A DNA stretch of 64,000 nt from Dryocosmus kuriphilus (taxonomy: Eukaryota > Arthropoda > Insecta > Hymenoptera > Cynipidae). The stretch covers positions 91,217,583-91,281,582 of the forward strand of contig CM076193.1 in NCBI GenBank assembly GCA_038277395.1, read 5' to 3'. This document shows positions 23,701-34,460 of the stretch, piece by piece. Position numbers and translations under genes: made by a program. The notes below the pieces were generated by a model. That model worked only from the letters and a program-made list of their open reading frames with translations, was not told the origin of the DNA and did no database searches. Position 1 is the first letter of the stretch; the number at the start of each line of letters is the position of its first letter.

Positions 23701-24379
23701 TTCCTCACTAAACATCATCAGTAATATAATTCGAAGTCGATAAGGAAAAAAAAAACGTTTACTTTCTGTATATGAATGGCCAAACTATGCACTTGCCTAC
23801 AAAATTTGTTTATAAAATAAACAAAATAATATCGGATGTCAAGTTTTTATCACTAAACATCACCAGTAATATAATTTGAAGTCGAAAAGGAAAAAAACGT
23901 TTACTTTCTGTCTATAAATGGCCAAACTATGCTTTTATTTATAAATTAAACATATAATATCGGATAACAATTTTTCATTATCAAGTATCATTTTATCGAT
24001 AAAATTAGGCAATTTCAACTCACAAATATACTTTGCAAGCAAATAATCGATGATGTTGAAATTTTTGTTAATATAATTTGTTCATAACAATTAGGCTCAA
24101 CATTCCGTTAATTATTTATGTTCGCTAGATGGTTTGACATGCATCTGTATCATGATTGAGATTAAATGAATTATTTACTTAGAGACAAAAAATAATATTT
24201 GAAGTCTAATTTTTTCTTTGTTTATTTATATAAAAAATGGAAAATGATACAAATTCAAAAATCCAATTGAATGGCGATCTTGAGCATCTATTGCTGAGCA
24301 TTTCTGTAAAAATTAATTGAAAATCGGTCAAGAATTGTAGGCTGCAGGTGATTTTGAATAGTAAATTCCTGGTTCAGCC
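20777..24379. repeat. Large fold-back element with subterminal tandem repeats
   Basis: The left arm (about 20777-21535) and right arm (about 23455-24379) are inverted copies: GGCTGAACCAGGAATTTAC at the left edge and GTAAATTCCTGGTTCAGCC at the right edge. Each arm carries direct repeats of ~125-145 bp built on 'cagaaagtaaac' and 'gatattatttgtttat': two in the left arm (21195-21450), three in the right (23545-23960). The small open frame at 21170-21472 is only the product of this repeat (twice the peptide IHRQKVN), not a gene. Ends, target duplication and a mobilising transposase are not known. Confidence 0.75.
21955..22860. repeat. Possible solo LTR or other insert in the fold-back loop
   Basis: Starts tgttgtaaggaattg, contains AATAAA near 22005 and a C/G-richer patch at 22090-22210, unlike the arms. 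It could be an LTR, but no partner LTR, primer site or polypurine tract was proven. Confidence 0.25.
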
Positions 24380-25320
24380 GGGTCAGGCTGTTGCCGCTGG
24401 CTACTACTGACCCTAGCCAGCGGAAGCCTTTGGTATCCAATGATAACTAAAATTCGAAATATAAAAAATGTTCAATTTAGGCTTAGTAATTTAAAAACAT
24501 AGTATTACAAATCTACAAATGATGGCGATTCCATCGATACCTCATTTGCCTTAAAAAGTAAAAATTAGAATAAGTATCAATTTTCCGTGACACACACAAC
24601 CGACTGGGAAAGTGAAAACAGTCCTGCATACCAAATGAATAGCCCTAAGTAAGAAGAAAGCAGAGTAGTTTATGAATCTAAATAATATATAAATTGTTTA
24701 AACTTAGTATTATTGCTATGTTATCGATGAAGAAATAGTTCCCAAGTAAAAATTGATAGTTTATGATAAATGAATAATTTGTTATTAACAATTATTTTAG
24801 TTTATATAAATAGCTGCCTAACACTGCCAAACTATTGTGAATTAGGGCGTATCGAAAAAAAAAATTTCAGAGTCCTAATAGCGATGAAAACTTTCGTTTG
24901 GGAGTCAAAAACACTCACTTGTAGTTTCATATAAAAAAAATTTCTTTTGCCTCCGCATTGGAGATATAGCTAAACTAGCTGTGAATTCGACCTCAGATGT
25001 GTGCTCATATGTGTGCTCATATCTGTGCTCATTTGATGACTAATTTGCTTCCTCATTACGATTAAACAGCAAAAGTATTTACTTCCTCATAGAGGAAGCA
25101 TTAATGATTTTTAAAAAATATTTAGTAATGCTATGAATCTTCAATAAAATGCACGGCATGAATATGCATGCATATTAGTGTGGCCCTTATTTCATTTTTT
25201 ACATTCTCATCAGAGAAGGTATTAGATTTATGTAAAATTTGACTTTCGCGGATTTCATGAAATCTCCACGTTTTGAGACCCCCTGAGTCAGAAAAAACGG
25301 TTTTTACGACCGTGTCTATC
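24380..25320. other. Non-coding stretch, short repeats only
   Basis: Contains a short tandem run of 'tgtgctcatatg' type at 25000-25040 and an inverted pair 'acttcctcatagaggaag' at 25080-25098. No gene seen. Confidence 0.35.
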
Positions 25321-25370
25321 TGTTGTCGTCGTTGTCGTCGTCGTTGTCGTCGTCGTTGTCGTCGTCGTCT
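25321..25370. repeat. (GTC)n-type microsatellite
   Basis: Runs of tgtcgtcgt over about 50 bp. Confidence 0.9.
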
Positions 25371-25539
25371 GTGACCGCGATAACTTTCGAAGGACTAATC
25401 GGAATGGAATGCGCTTTGGTACACTTCTTTAAGGGGTAAAAAGAAAGGACGAGTTCGTTAACCAGCGGTTTTTGACCAACGGTTATGGTTTTATCCATCA
25501 AAAACTGTTTTCACAAAATCAAAAAATCCATTTTCCGGC

Positions 25540-26060
25540 TAAACTATGAGAGATACAAAAAAAATGTAAGAAAGTAAAATTGTTCATCTCAAAAATATCT
25601 ACAAATTTTGTCTTAACCGTTTTTTGATAAAATGAACAGTTTTTGTTTTAATCAAGAAAACGCTATTAAAATTAAAAAACTCTGGTTTCCCGCCAAAATA
25701 TTCAAGATACAAAAAATTGGTGAAGAACAAAGTTGTTTAATTCAAAAATATCTACAAATTTTGTTTTAACCATTTTTTGGTAAAATGCACGGTTTTTGTT
25801 TTAATCGATAAAACGTTATTAAAAATAAAAATTTTCAAATTTCCCGCCAAACTATGCAAGATACGGAAAAATGATAATGAACAAAGTTGTTCGCCTTAAA
25901 AAGGTCTACAAATTTGCTCCCTATCATTTTTTTGAGCAGACGCGTAGTTTTTGAGTTATTCGTGAAATATGTTATGAAGTATAAAGAAAACCACTTTTCA
26001 ACAAAACTTTGCAAGATATGAGAAAATATTAATAAGCAAAATTGTTCACCTTGGAAAGAG
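25540..26060. repeat. Degenerate ~150-bp subrepeats leading into the tandem array
   Basis: The blocks 'aaactatg(c)aagatac' and 'acaaagttgttc...tctacaaatttt' recur at about 25540, 25690, 25850 and 26000. The last copies run into the first unit of the 2.79-kb array. Confidence 0.6.
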
Positions 26061-26179
26061 CTACACAATTTATTTATAAGACTCATCGTTTTACTTTTAA
26101 GAATCGAAATCCTGTATTGTGAAAATTTGGAAAATCACAAAAAAACTTTACCAATGTACAATATGTTTTAAAAAAATGT

Positions 26180-26460
26180 AATTATCGAGCGCGAAGCGCG
26201 AGTGTCATGATGAGAATGTATTCCTTAAGGGCGATAGAGCCTTAAGTAAAATAGTTCCTTTTGGAATTTTTAATGTAAAGGTTTATAGGATTCATAAACA
26301 CCGAGCGCGTAGCGCGAGGTGAATAATTTATCGAGCGCGAAGCGCGAGTGCTGTAAATAACGTATCGAGCGCGAGTCCCAACAGACGCGCGCCCTAGGCG
26401 CGCTCACACTTCGCGCGAAGCGCGCGATGAGAATGTGCCCGCGAAGCGGGCAGATTTTTT
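26180..26460. repeat. REP-like GC palindrome cluster (copy in unit 1)
   Basis: The text 'cgagcgcgaagcgcgag' or close variants occurs at about 26187, 26302 and 26331, followed by 'gcgcgccctaggcgcgc', 'ttcgcgcgaagcgcgcg' and 'cccgcgaagcggg'. Each is a short perfect or near-perfect palindrome in otherwise AT-rich DNA. The same cluster is found near 28988-29260 and 31778-32050. Confidence 0.85.
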
Positions 26461-26544
26461 AAAATCTTTTGCTCCTATTCCCGATATTGCTTTGTATGCC
26501 CATGAATAGAAAATGCTCCAAATTTCAGTAACATCGATTAATAT

Positions 26545-27385
26545 TTGACGCCTCCCCTAGACACATGCAGTTTCCCATAGGATTTACTTGGGAGAAATTG
26601 TGCAAAAACGAAAGATCTACATAACTTTTTCAGTTTTCATTCGAATCAAACGCACTCATAGGACGAACGAAATTCTCTATGTGATGCTTAAAATATCTTC
26701 GTTTTTGAAACCTGATAGTTTTCAAAATTTCCAAAATGGCAGATCTAACAATATGGGCAAAAAATAGCATTTTATAGTTATTAATTAAAAATGACTAAAC
26801 ATTGTAAAACAATCGAATAAATTATTCTAAAATAGCTGGTGGACAGGAAAATTCACAGTTTTCAAAAAATGCAAGATAGCGTCCAACTAAATATCCTGAA
26901 AAAGTTCATTTGTTTTGTAACCATCCAATGGTTTCTAAAACAAAATTCCATTTTTTAGCAAAGCTTAAAAATATTTCATTGGAAATTGCAGAAATGAGAC
27001 ATTTTCAGGTATTTAATTGGCCGCCATTTTGTATTTTTTCATAATTTTGCAACCTTCAGACCACCACCCATTTTATAATAATTTATACTACTTTTTGCAA
27101 TATTTAGTTATTCTTAATTAATAACTACAGAAAATGCTACTTTTTACCTAAATTGTTAGGTCCGCCATTTTGGAAATTTTCAAAATTTTTAGTTTTTTAA
27201 AACTATAGGATATTTTAAGCATCACATGGAGAATTTCGTCCTATGAGTACGCTTGATTCGAATCAAAACTGAAAAAGTTACGTGCATTTTTCCTTTTCGC
27301 ACAATTTCTCCCATGTAAATCCTATGGGAAATTTCAAGTTTCTGGGGGGGGGGGGGGGGGGGGGGGGGGTCAAATATTAATCGAC
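26545..27385. repeat. Internal inverted repeat pair of the array unit (unit 1)
   Basis: About 26545-26770 and 27140-27385 are inverted copies, visible in 'cccataggatttac(t/a)tgggag' against 'ctcccatgtaaatcctatggg' and 'attcgaatcaaacgcactcatagg' against its complement (read in parts). The same pair occurs in units 2 and 3. The G tract lies at the edge of the right-hand arm, where the left arm has only 'cctcccct'. Confidence 0.75.
27344..27369. repeat. Poly-G tract, 26 G (unit 1)
   Basis: Uninterrupted G run. The equivalents are 17 G at 30144-30160 and 23 G at 32934-32956, so the tract has changed length since the units duplicated, or is mis-called in the reads. Confidence 0.9.
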
Positions 27386-28404
27386 TTAGCACAAATTTGA
27401 AGGATTTTCTATTCTTGACCATAAGAACCAATATTGCGACTAGGAACATATGATACTAAAAAAAATACCATGTATTGATGTGTATAAGAAACACCTTAAT
27501 GCATATGCATAGATTCGTCTCGAATCAAGAAATCTTTTCTGTTCTTACATCAACTTTAAATTGTTTTTAATAAAATTTTTACTATAATAAAAGCGATTTT
27601 TAAAATATTATAAATGACCATAACTTTCTCACTTTTCAAGAAAATACATTAATATTATAGGTCAATCGATTCCTCTCTAATCAAGGAAGCTTTTCTATTC
27701 TTGCGTCAACCTTGATTTAGGTTTTTGAAAAATTTTTACTATAAAAAACGATTTTTAAAATATTATAAATGACTATAACTTCTTTATTATTCAATAAAAT
27801 GTATTAATATTATAGGTCAATCGATTCGTTTTGAGTGAAGGAATCTTTTATATTCTTGCATCAAAAAACGACTTTTCCGCTACTTTATCGATTAACGGGA
27901 ATGTACTTTCAATAATTTACAACAATAATATATAAAGAATGTTAACATTAAAATAATTTTTATTGACTTTAAACCACCAGAAAATATCTAAACGTGATAA
28001 TTGTTCTATATTTCACAATGAAATTAATTTTTGATATCTAAATTTTAACAAAAATTAGTTCGAAACAATTATATTTACACCTGTATAGCAATATTGTCAT
28101 TACCTACAATATTTCTTATCCGACCAAAATTGCTATCAGAAAATCCAAAAAATTTCTAGCATCCCTGTTGAGTTCACTTTTTCCACACAACCTCCCCAAG
28201 ACGATGCAGATTTTTCAATGCAGTGCAACTTTTTACACTTTTTTTTTACTTTTTGTTGTTTTTATTAGTTTTTCTTTCGAACATTCAGAGTAGCAAAAAA
28301 AAATTTGGTAAAAGTCTAGTTTAGGCACTATTAACAAAAATTATGATTTTTTTCAACTTTTGCAAAAATCGGTTGATTATGACATATAAATAAATTAGAA
28401 AGTG

Positions 28405-28700
28405 GCGGAAAGCGGTATTTCGAATAATTTGTTTATCAAAAGTGTTACTTTTCCTTCTTACTTAACCTCTGTGAGTTTGACAGCCACTGGTCGGAGCGTG
28501 ATCAGAGCAAATTCCCAACATCCCCCGACCCCTTTTCCAGCTGGTTTTCTCCCTTTCTCACTGACCTCCATGGTGGTTCATCTTTAATGAACTTTGTTCC
28601 GCACCACCATGGAGGTCAGTGGGAAAGGGAGAAAACCAGCTGGAAAAGGGGTCGGGGACTTTTGATAAACAAATTATTCGAAATACCGCTTTCTGCCACT
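28405..28700. repeat. Junction palindrome, unit 1 to unit 2
   Basis: Inner arms of ~57 bp (about 28523-28580 and 28600-28657: 'cccccgaccccttttccagc' onward) are almost perfect complements around a ~20-bp loop. Outer arms (ggaaagcggtatttcgaat at 28407; attcgaaataccgctttc at 28676) extend the stem. An ~80-bp block (28442-28522) is present only in the left half. Equivalent palindromes occur at about 31195-31490 and 33991-34285. Confidence 0.85.
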
Positions 28701-31700
28701 TTCTAATTTGCTCTAATTTGCTCCCTATCATTTTTTTGAGCAGACGCGTAGTTTTTGAGTTATTCGTGAAATATGTTATGAAGTATAAAGAAAACCACTT
28801 TTCAACAAAACTTTGCAAGATATGAGAAAATATTAATAAGCAAAATTGTTCACTTTGGAAAGAGCTACACAATTTATTTATAAGACTCATCGTTTTACTT
28901 TTAAGAATCGAAATCCTGTATTGTGAAAATTTGGAAAATCACAAAAAAACTTTACCAATGTACAATGTGTTTTAAAAAAATGTAATTATCGAGCGCGAAG
29001 CGCGAGTGTCATGATGAGAATGTATTCCTTAAGGGCGATAGAGCCTTAAGTAAAATAGTTCCTTTTGGAATTTTTAATGTAAAGGTTTATAGGATTCATA
29101 AACACCGAGCGCGTAGCGCGAGGTGAATAATTTATCGAGCGCGAAGCGCGAGTGCTGTAAATAACGTATCGAGCGCGAGTGCCAACAGACGCGCGCCCTA
29201 GGCGCGCTCACACTTCGCGCGAAGCGCGCGATGAGAATGTGCCCGCGAAGCGGGCAGATTTTTTAAAATCTTTTGCTCCTATTCCCGATATTGCTTTGTA
29301 TGCCCATGAATAGAAAATGCTCCAAATTTCAGTAACATCGATTAATATTTGACGCCTCCCCTAGACACATGCAGTTTCCCATAGGATTTACATGGGAGAA
29401 ATTGTGCAAAAACGAAAGATCTACATAACTTTTTCAGTTTTCATTCGAATCAAACGCACTCATAGGACGAAATTCTCTATGTGATGCTTAAAATATCTTC
29501 GTTTTTGAAACTGATAGTTTTCAAAATTTCCAAAATGGCAGATCTAACAATATGGGCAAAAAATAGCATTTTATAGTTATTAATTAAAAATGACTAAACA
29601 TTGTAAAACAATCGAATAAATTATTCTAAAATAGCTGGTGGACAGGAAAATTCACAGTTTTCAAAAAATGCAAGATAGCGTCCAACTAAATATCCTGAAA
29701 AAGTTCATTTGTTTTGTAACCATCCAATGGTTTCTAAAACAAAATTCCATTTTTTTAGCAAAGCTTAAAAATATTTCATTGGAAATTGCAGAAATGAGAC
29801 ATTTTCAGGTATTTAATTGGCCGCCATTTTGTATTTTTTCATAATTTTGCAACCTTCAGACCACCACCCATTTTATAATAATTTATACTACTTTTTGCAA
29901 TATTTAGTTATTCTTAATTAATAACTACAGAAAATGCTACTTTTTACCTAAATTGTTAGGTCCGCCATTTTGGAAATTTTCAAAATTTTTAGTTTTTTAA
30001 AACTATAGGATATTTTAAGCATCACATGGAGAATTTCGTCCTATGAGTACGCTTGATTCGAATCAAAACTGAAAAAGTTACGTGCATTTTTCCTTTTCGC
30101 AGAATTTCTCCCATGTAAATCCTATGGGAAATTTCAAGTTTCTGGGGGGGGGGGGGGGGGTCAAATATTAATCGACTTAGCACAAATTTGAAGGATTTTC
30201 TATTCTTGACCATAAGAACCAATATCGCGACTAGGAACATATGATATACTAAAAAAAATACCATGTATTGATGTGTATAAGAAACACCTTAATGCATATG
30301 CATAGATTCGTCTCGAATCAAGAAATCTTTTCTGTTCTTACATCAACTTTAAATTGCTTTTAATAAAATTTTTACTATAATAAAAGCGATTTTTAAAATA
30401 TTATAAATGACCATAACTTTCTCACTTTTCAAGAAAATACATTAATATTATAGGTCAATCGATTCCTCTCTAATCAAGGAAGCTTTTCTATTCTTGCGTC
30501 AACCTTGATTTAGGTTTTTGAAAAATTTTTACTATAAAAAACGATTTTTAAAATATTATAAATGACTATAACTTCTTTATTATTCAATAAAATGTATTAA
30601 TATTATAGGTCAATCGATTCGTTTTGAGTGAAGGAATCTTTTATATTCTTGCATCAAAAACGACTTTTCCGCTACTTTATCGATTAACGGGAATGTACTT
30701 TCAATAATTTACAACAATAATATATAAAGAATGTTAACATTAAAATAATTTTTATTGACTTTAAACCACCAGAAAATATCTAAACGTGATAATTGTTCTA
30801 TATTTCGCAATGAAATTAATTTTTGATATCTAAATTTTAACAAAAATTAGTTCGAAACAATTATATTTACACCTGTATAGCAATATTGTCATTACCTACA
30901 ATATTTCTTATCCGACCAAAATTGCTATCAGAAAATCCAAAAAATTTCTAGCATCCCTGTTGAGTTCACTTTTTCCACACAACCTCCCCAAGACGATGCA
31001 GATTTTTCAATGCAGTGCAACTTTTTACACTTTTTTTTACTTTTTGTTGTTTTTATTAGTTTTTCTTTCGAATATTCAGAGTAGCAAAAAAAATTTGGTA
31101 AAAGTCTAGTTTAGGCACTATTAACAAAAATTATGATTTTTTTCAACTTTTGCAAAAATCGGTTGATTATGACATATAAATAAATTAGAAAGTGGCGGAA
31201 AGCGGTATTTCGAATAATTTGTTTATCAAAAGTGTTACTTTTCCTTCTTACTTAACCTCTGTGAGTTTGACAGCCACTGGTCGGAGCGTGATCAGAGCAA
31301 ATTCCCAACATCCCCCGACCCCTTTTCCAGCTGGTTTTCTCCCTTTCTCACTGACCTCCATGGTGGTTCATCTTTAATGAACTTTGTTCCGCACCACCAT
31401 GGAGGTCAGTGGGAAAGGGAGAAAACCAGCTGGAAAAGGGGTCGGGGACTTTTGATAAACAAATTATTCGAAATACCGCTTTCTGCCACTTTCTAATTTG
31501 CTCTAATTTGCTCCCTATCATTTTTTTGAGCAGACGCGTAGTTTTTGAGTTATTCGTGAAATATGTTATGAAGTATAAAGAAAACCACTTTTCAACAAAA
31601 CTTTGCAAGATATGAGAAAATATTAATAAGCAAAATTGTTCACTTTGGAAAGAGCTACACAATTTATTTATAAGACTCATCGTTTTACTTTTAAGAATCG

Positions 31701-34306
31701 AAATCCTGTATTGTGAAAATTTGGAAAATCACAAAAAAACTTTACCAATGTACAATGTGTTTTAAAAAAATGTAATTATCGAGCGCGAAGCGCGAGTGTC
31801 ATGATGAGAATGTATTCCTTAAGGGCGATAGAGCCTTAAGTAAAATAGTTCCTTTTGGAATTTTTAATGTAAAGGTTTATAGGATTCATAAACACCGAGC
31901 GCGTAGCGCGAGGTGAATAATTTATCGAGCGCGAAGCGCGAGTGCTGTAAATAACGTATCGAGCGCGAGTGCCAACAGACGCGCGCCCTAGGCGCGCTCA
32001 CACTTCGCGCGAAGCGCGCGATGAGAATGTGCCCGCGAAGCGGGCAGATTTTTTAAAATCTTTTGCTCCTATTCCCGATATTGCTTTGTATGCCCATGAA
32101 TAGAAAATGCTCCAAATTTCAGTAACATCGATTAATATTTGACGCCTCCCCTAGACACATGCAGTTTCCCATAGGATTTACATGGGAGAAATTGTGCAAA
32201 AACGAAAGATCTACATAACTTTTTCAGTTTTCATTCGAATCAAACGCACTCATAGGACGAAATTCTCTATGTGATGCTTAAAATATCTTCGTTTTTGAAA
32301 ACTGATAGTTTTCAAAATTTCCAAAATGGCAGATCTAACAATATGGGCAAAAAATAGCATTTTATAGTTATTAATTAAAAATGACTAAACATTGTAAAAC
32401 AATCGAATAAATTATTCTAAAATAGCTGGTGGACAGGAAAATTCACAGTTTTCAAAAAATGCAAGATAGCGTCCAACTAAATATCCTGAAAAAGTTCATT
32501 TGTTTTGTAACCATCCAATGGTTTCTAAAACAAAATTCCATTTGTTAGCAAAGCTTAAAAATATTTCATTGGAAATTGCAGAAATGAGACATTTTCAGGT
32601 ATTTAATTGGCCGCCATTTTGTATTTTTTCATAATTTTGCAACCTTCAGACCACCACCCATTTTATAATAATTTATACTACTTTTTGCAATATTTAGTTA
32701 TTCTTAATTAATAACTACAGAAAATGCTACTTTTTACCTAAATTGTTAGGTCCGCCATTTTGGAAATTTTCAAAATTTTTAGTTTTTTAAAACTATAGGA
32801 TATTTTAAGCATCACATGGAGAATTTCGTCCTATGAGTACGCTTGATTCGAATCAAAACTGAAAAAGTTACGTGCATTTTTCCTTTTCGCAGAATTTCTC
32901 CCATGTAAATCCTATGGGAAATTTCAAGTTTCTGGGGGGGGGGGGGGGGGGGGGGGTCAAATATTAATCGACTTAGCACAAATTTGAAGGATTTTCTATT
33001 CTTGACCATAAGAACCAATATCGCGACTAGGAACATATGATACTAAAAAAAATACCATGTATTGATGTGTATAAGAAACACCTTAATGCATATGCATAGA
33101 TTCGTCTCGAATCAAGAAATCTTTTCTGTTCTTACATCAACTTTAAATTGCTTTTAATAAAATTTTTACTATAATAAAAGCGATTTTTAAAATATTATAA
33201 ATGACCATAACTTTCTCACTTTTCAAGAAAATACATTAATATTATCGGTCAATCGATTCCTCTCTAATCAAGGAAGCTTTTCTATTCTTGCGTCAACCTT
33301 GATTTAGGTTTTTGAAAAATTTTTACTATAAAAAACGATTTTTAAAATATTATAAATGACTATAACTTCTTTATTATTCAATAAAATGTATTAATATTAT
33401 AGGTCAATCGATTCGTTTTGAGTGAAGGAATCTTTTATATTCTTGCATCAAAAAACGACTTTTCCGCTACTTTATCGATTAACGGGAATGTACTTTCAAT
33501 AATTTACAACAATAATATATAAAGAATGTTAACATTAAAATAATTTTTATTGACTTTAAACCACCAGAAAATATCTAAACGTGATAATTGTTCTATATTT
33601 CACAATGAAATTAATTTTTGATATCTAAATTTTAACAAAAAATTAGTTCGAAACAATTATATTTACACCTGTATAGCAATATTGTCATTACCTACAATAT
33701 TTCTTATCCGACCAAAATTGCTATCAGAAAATCCAAAAAATTTCTAGCATCCCTGTTGAGTTCATTTTTTCCACACAACCTCCCCAAGACGATGCAGATT
33801 TTTCAATGCAGTGCAACTTTTTACACTTTTTTTTACTTTTTGTTGTTTTTATTAGTTTTTCTTTCGAACATTCAGAGTAGCAAAAAAAATTTGGTAAAAG
33901 TCTAGTTTAGGCACTATTAACAAAAATTATGTTTTTTTTCAACTTTTGCAAAAATCGGTTGATTATGACATATAAATAAATTCGAAAGTGGCGGAAAGCG
34001 GTATTTCGAATAATTTGTTTATCAAAAGTGTTACTTTTCCTTCTTACTTAACCTCTGTGAGTTTGACAGCCACTGGTCGGAGCGTGATCAGAGCAAATTC
34101 CCAACATCCCCCGACCCCTTTTCCAGCTGGTTTTCTCCCTTTCTCACTGACCTCCATGGTGGTTCATCTTTAATGAACTTTGTTCCGCACCACCATGGAG
34201 GTCAGTGGGAAAGGGAGAAAACCAGCTGGAAAAGGGGTCGGGGACTTTTGATAAACAAATTATTCGAAATACCGCTTTCCGCCACTTTCTAATTTATTTA
34301 TGTCAT

Positions 34307-34460
34307 AATGAACCGATTTTTGCAAAAGTTGAAAAAAAACAACATAATTTTTGTTAAAAGTGCCTAAACTAGATTTTTACCACCGATTTTTGGAAAAGTT
34401 GAAAAAAAAAACATAATTTTTGGTAAAAGTGCCTAAACTAGACTTTTACCAAAAATTTTT
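34307..34460. repeat. Right terminal extension of the array palindrome
   Basis: Only after the last unit does the palindrome continue: 'aaccgatttttgcaaaagttg' and 'gtgcctaaactaga' are the complement of sequence at 33880-33965. The segment is itself duplicated once (34315-34380 and 34382-34450). This suggests it is the true end of the original element and that units 1 and 2 were joined inside the palindrome. Confidence 0.65.

Larger units (their letters stand above)
25911..34306. repeat. Head-to-tail array of a ~2.79-kb unit, three copies
   Basis: Units start with AATTTGCTCCCTATCATTTT at 25911, 28715 and 31505. The copies are nearly identical over their whole length; differences noticed are single bases, small indels and the length of a G tract. 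Each unit holds in order: AT-rich sequence, a cluster of GCGCGAAGCGCG hairpins, an internal inverted repeat pair around an AT-rich core, a G tract, AT-rich sequence with ATTATAGGTCAATCGATTC repeated twice, and a terminal palindrome. Short open frames (110 aa, 75 aa, 68 aa, 61 aa types) recur only because the unit recurs and look non-coding. It resembles a non-autonomous element that has been tandemly duplicated; no transposase or Rep/helicase is present. Confidence 0.85.

Noticed and set aside
26180..26460. Bacterial origin (REP elements, contamination)
   Set aside because: The palindromes are REP-like but embedded in AT-rich repeats continuous with eukaryotic elements, and repeated three times with them.
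27222..27449. Poly-proline containing minus-strand frame repeated in all units
   Set aside because: The prolines are the G tract read on the other strand; tract length changes the frame between copies.
28558..28890. 110-codon minus-strand frame repeated at 31348-31680
   Set aside because: Part of the tandem unit and runs through the junction palindrome; low-complexity, no known domain, and broken in unit 1.
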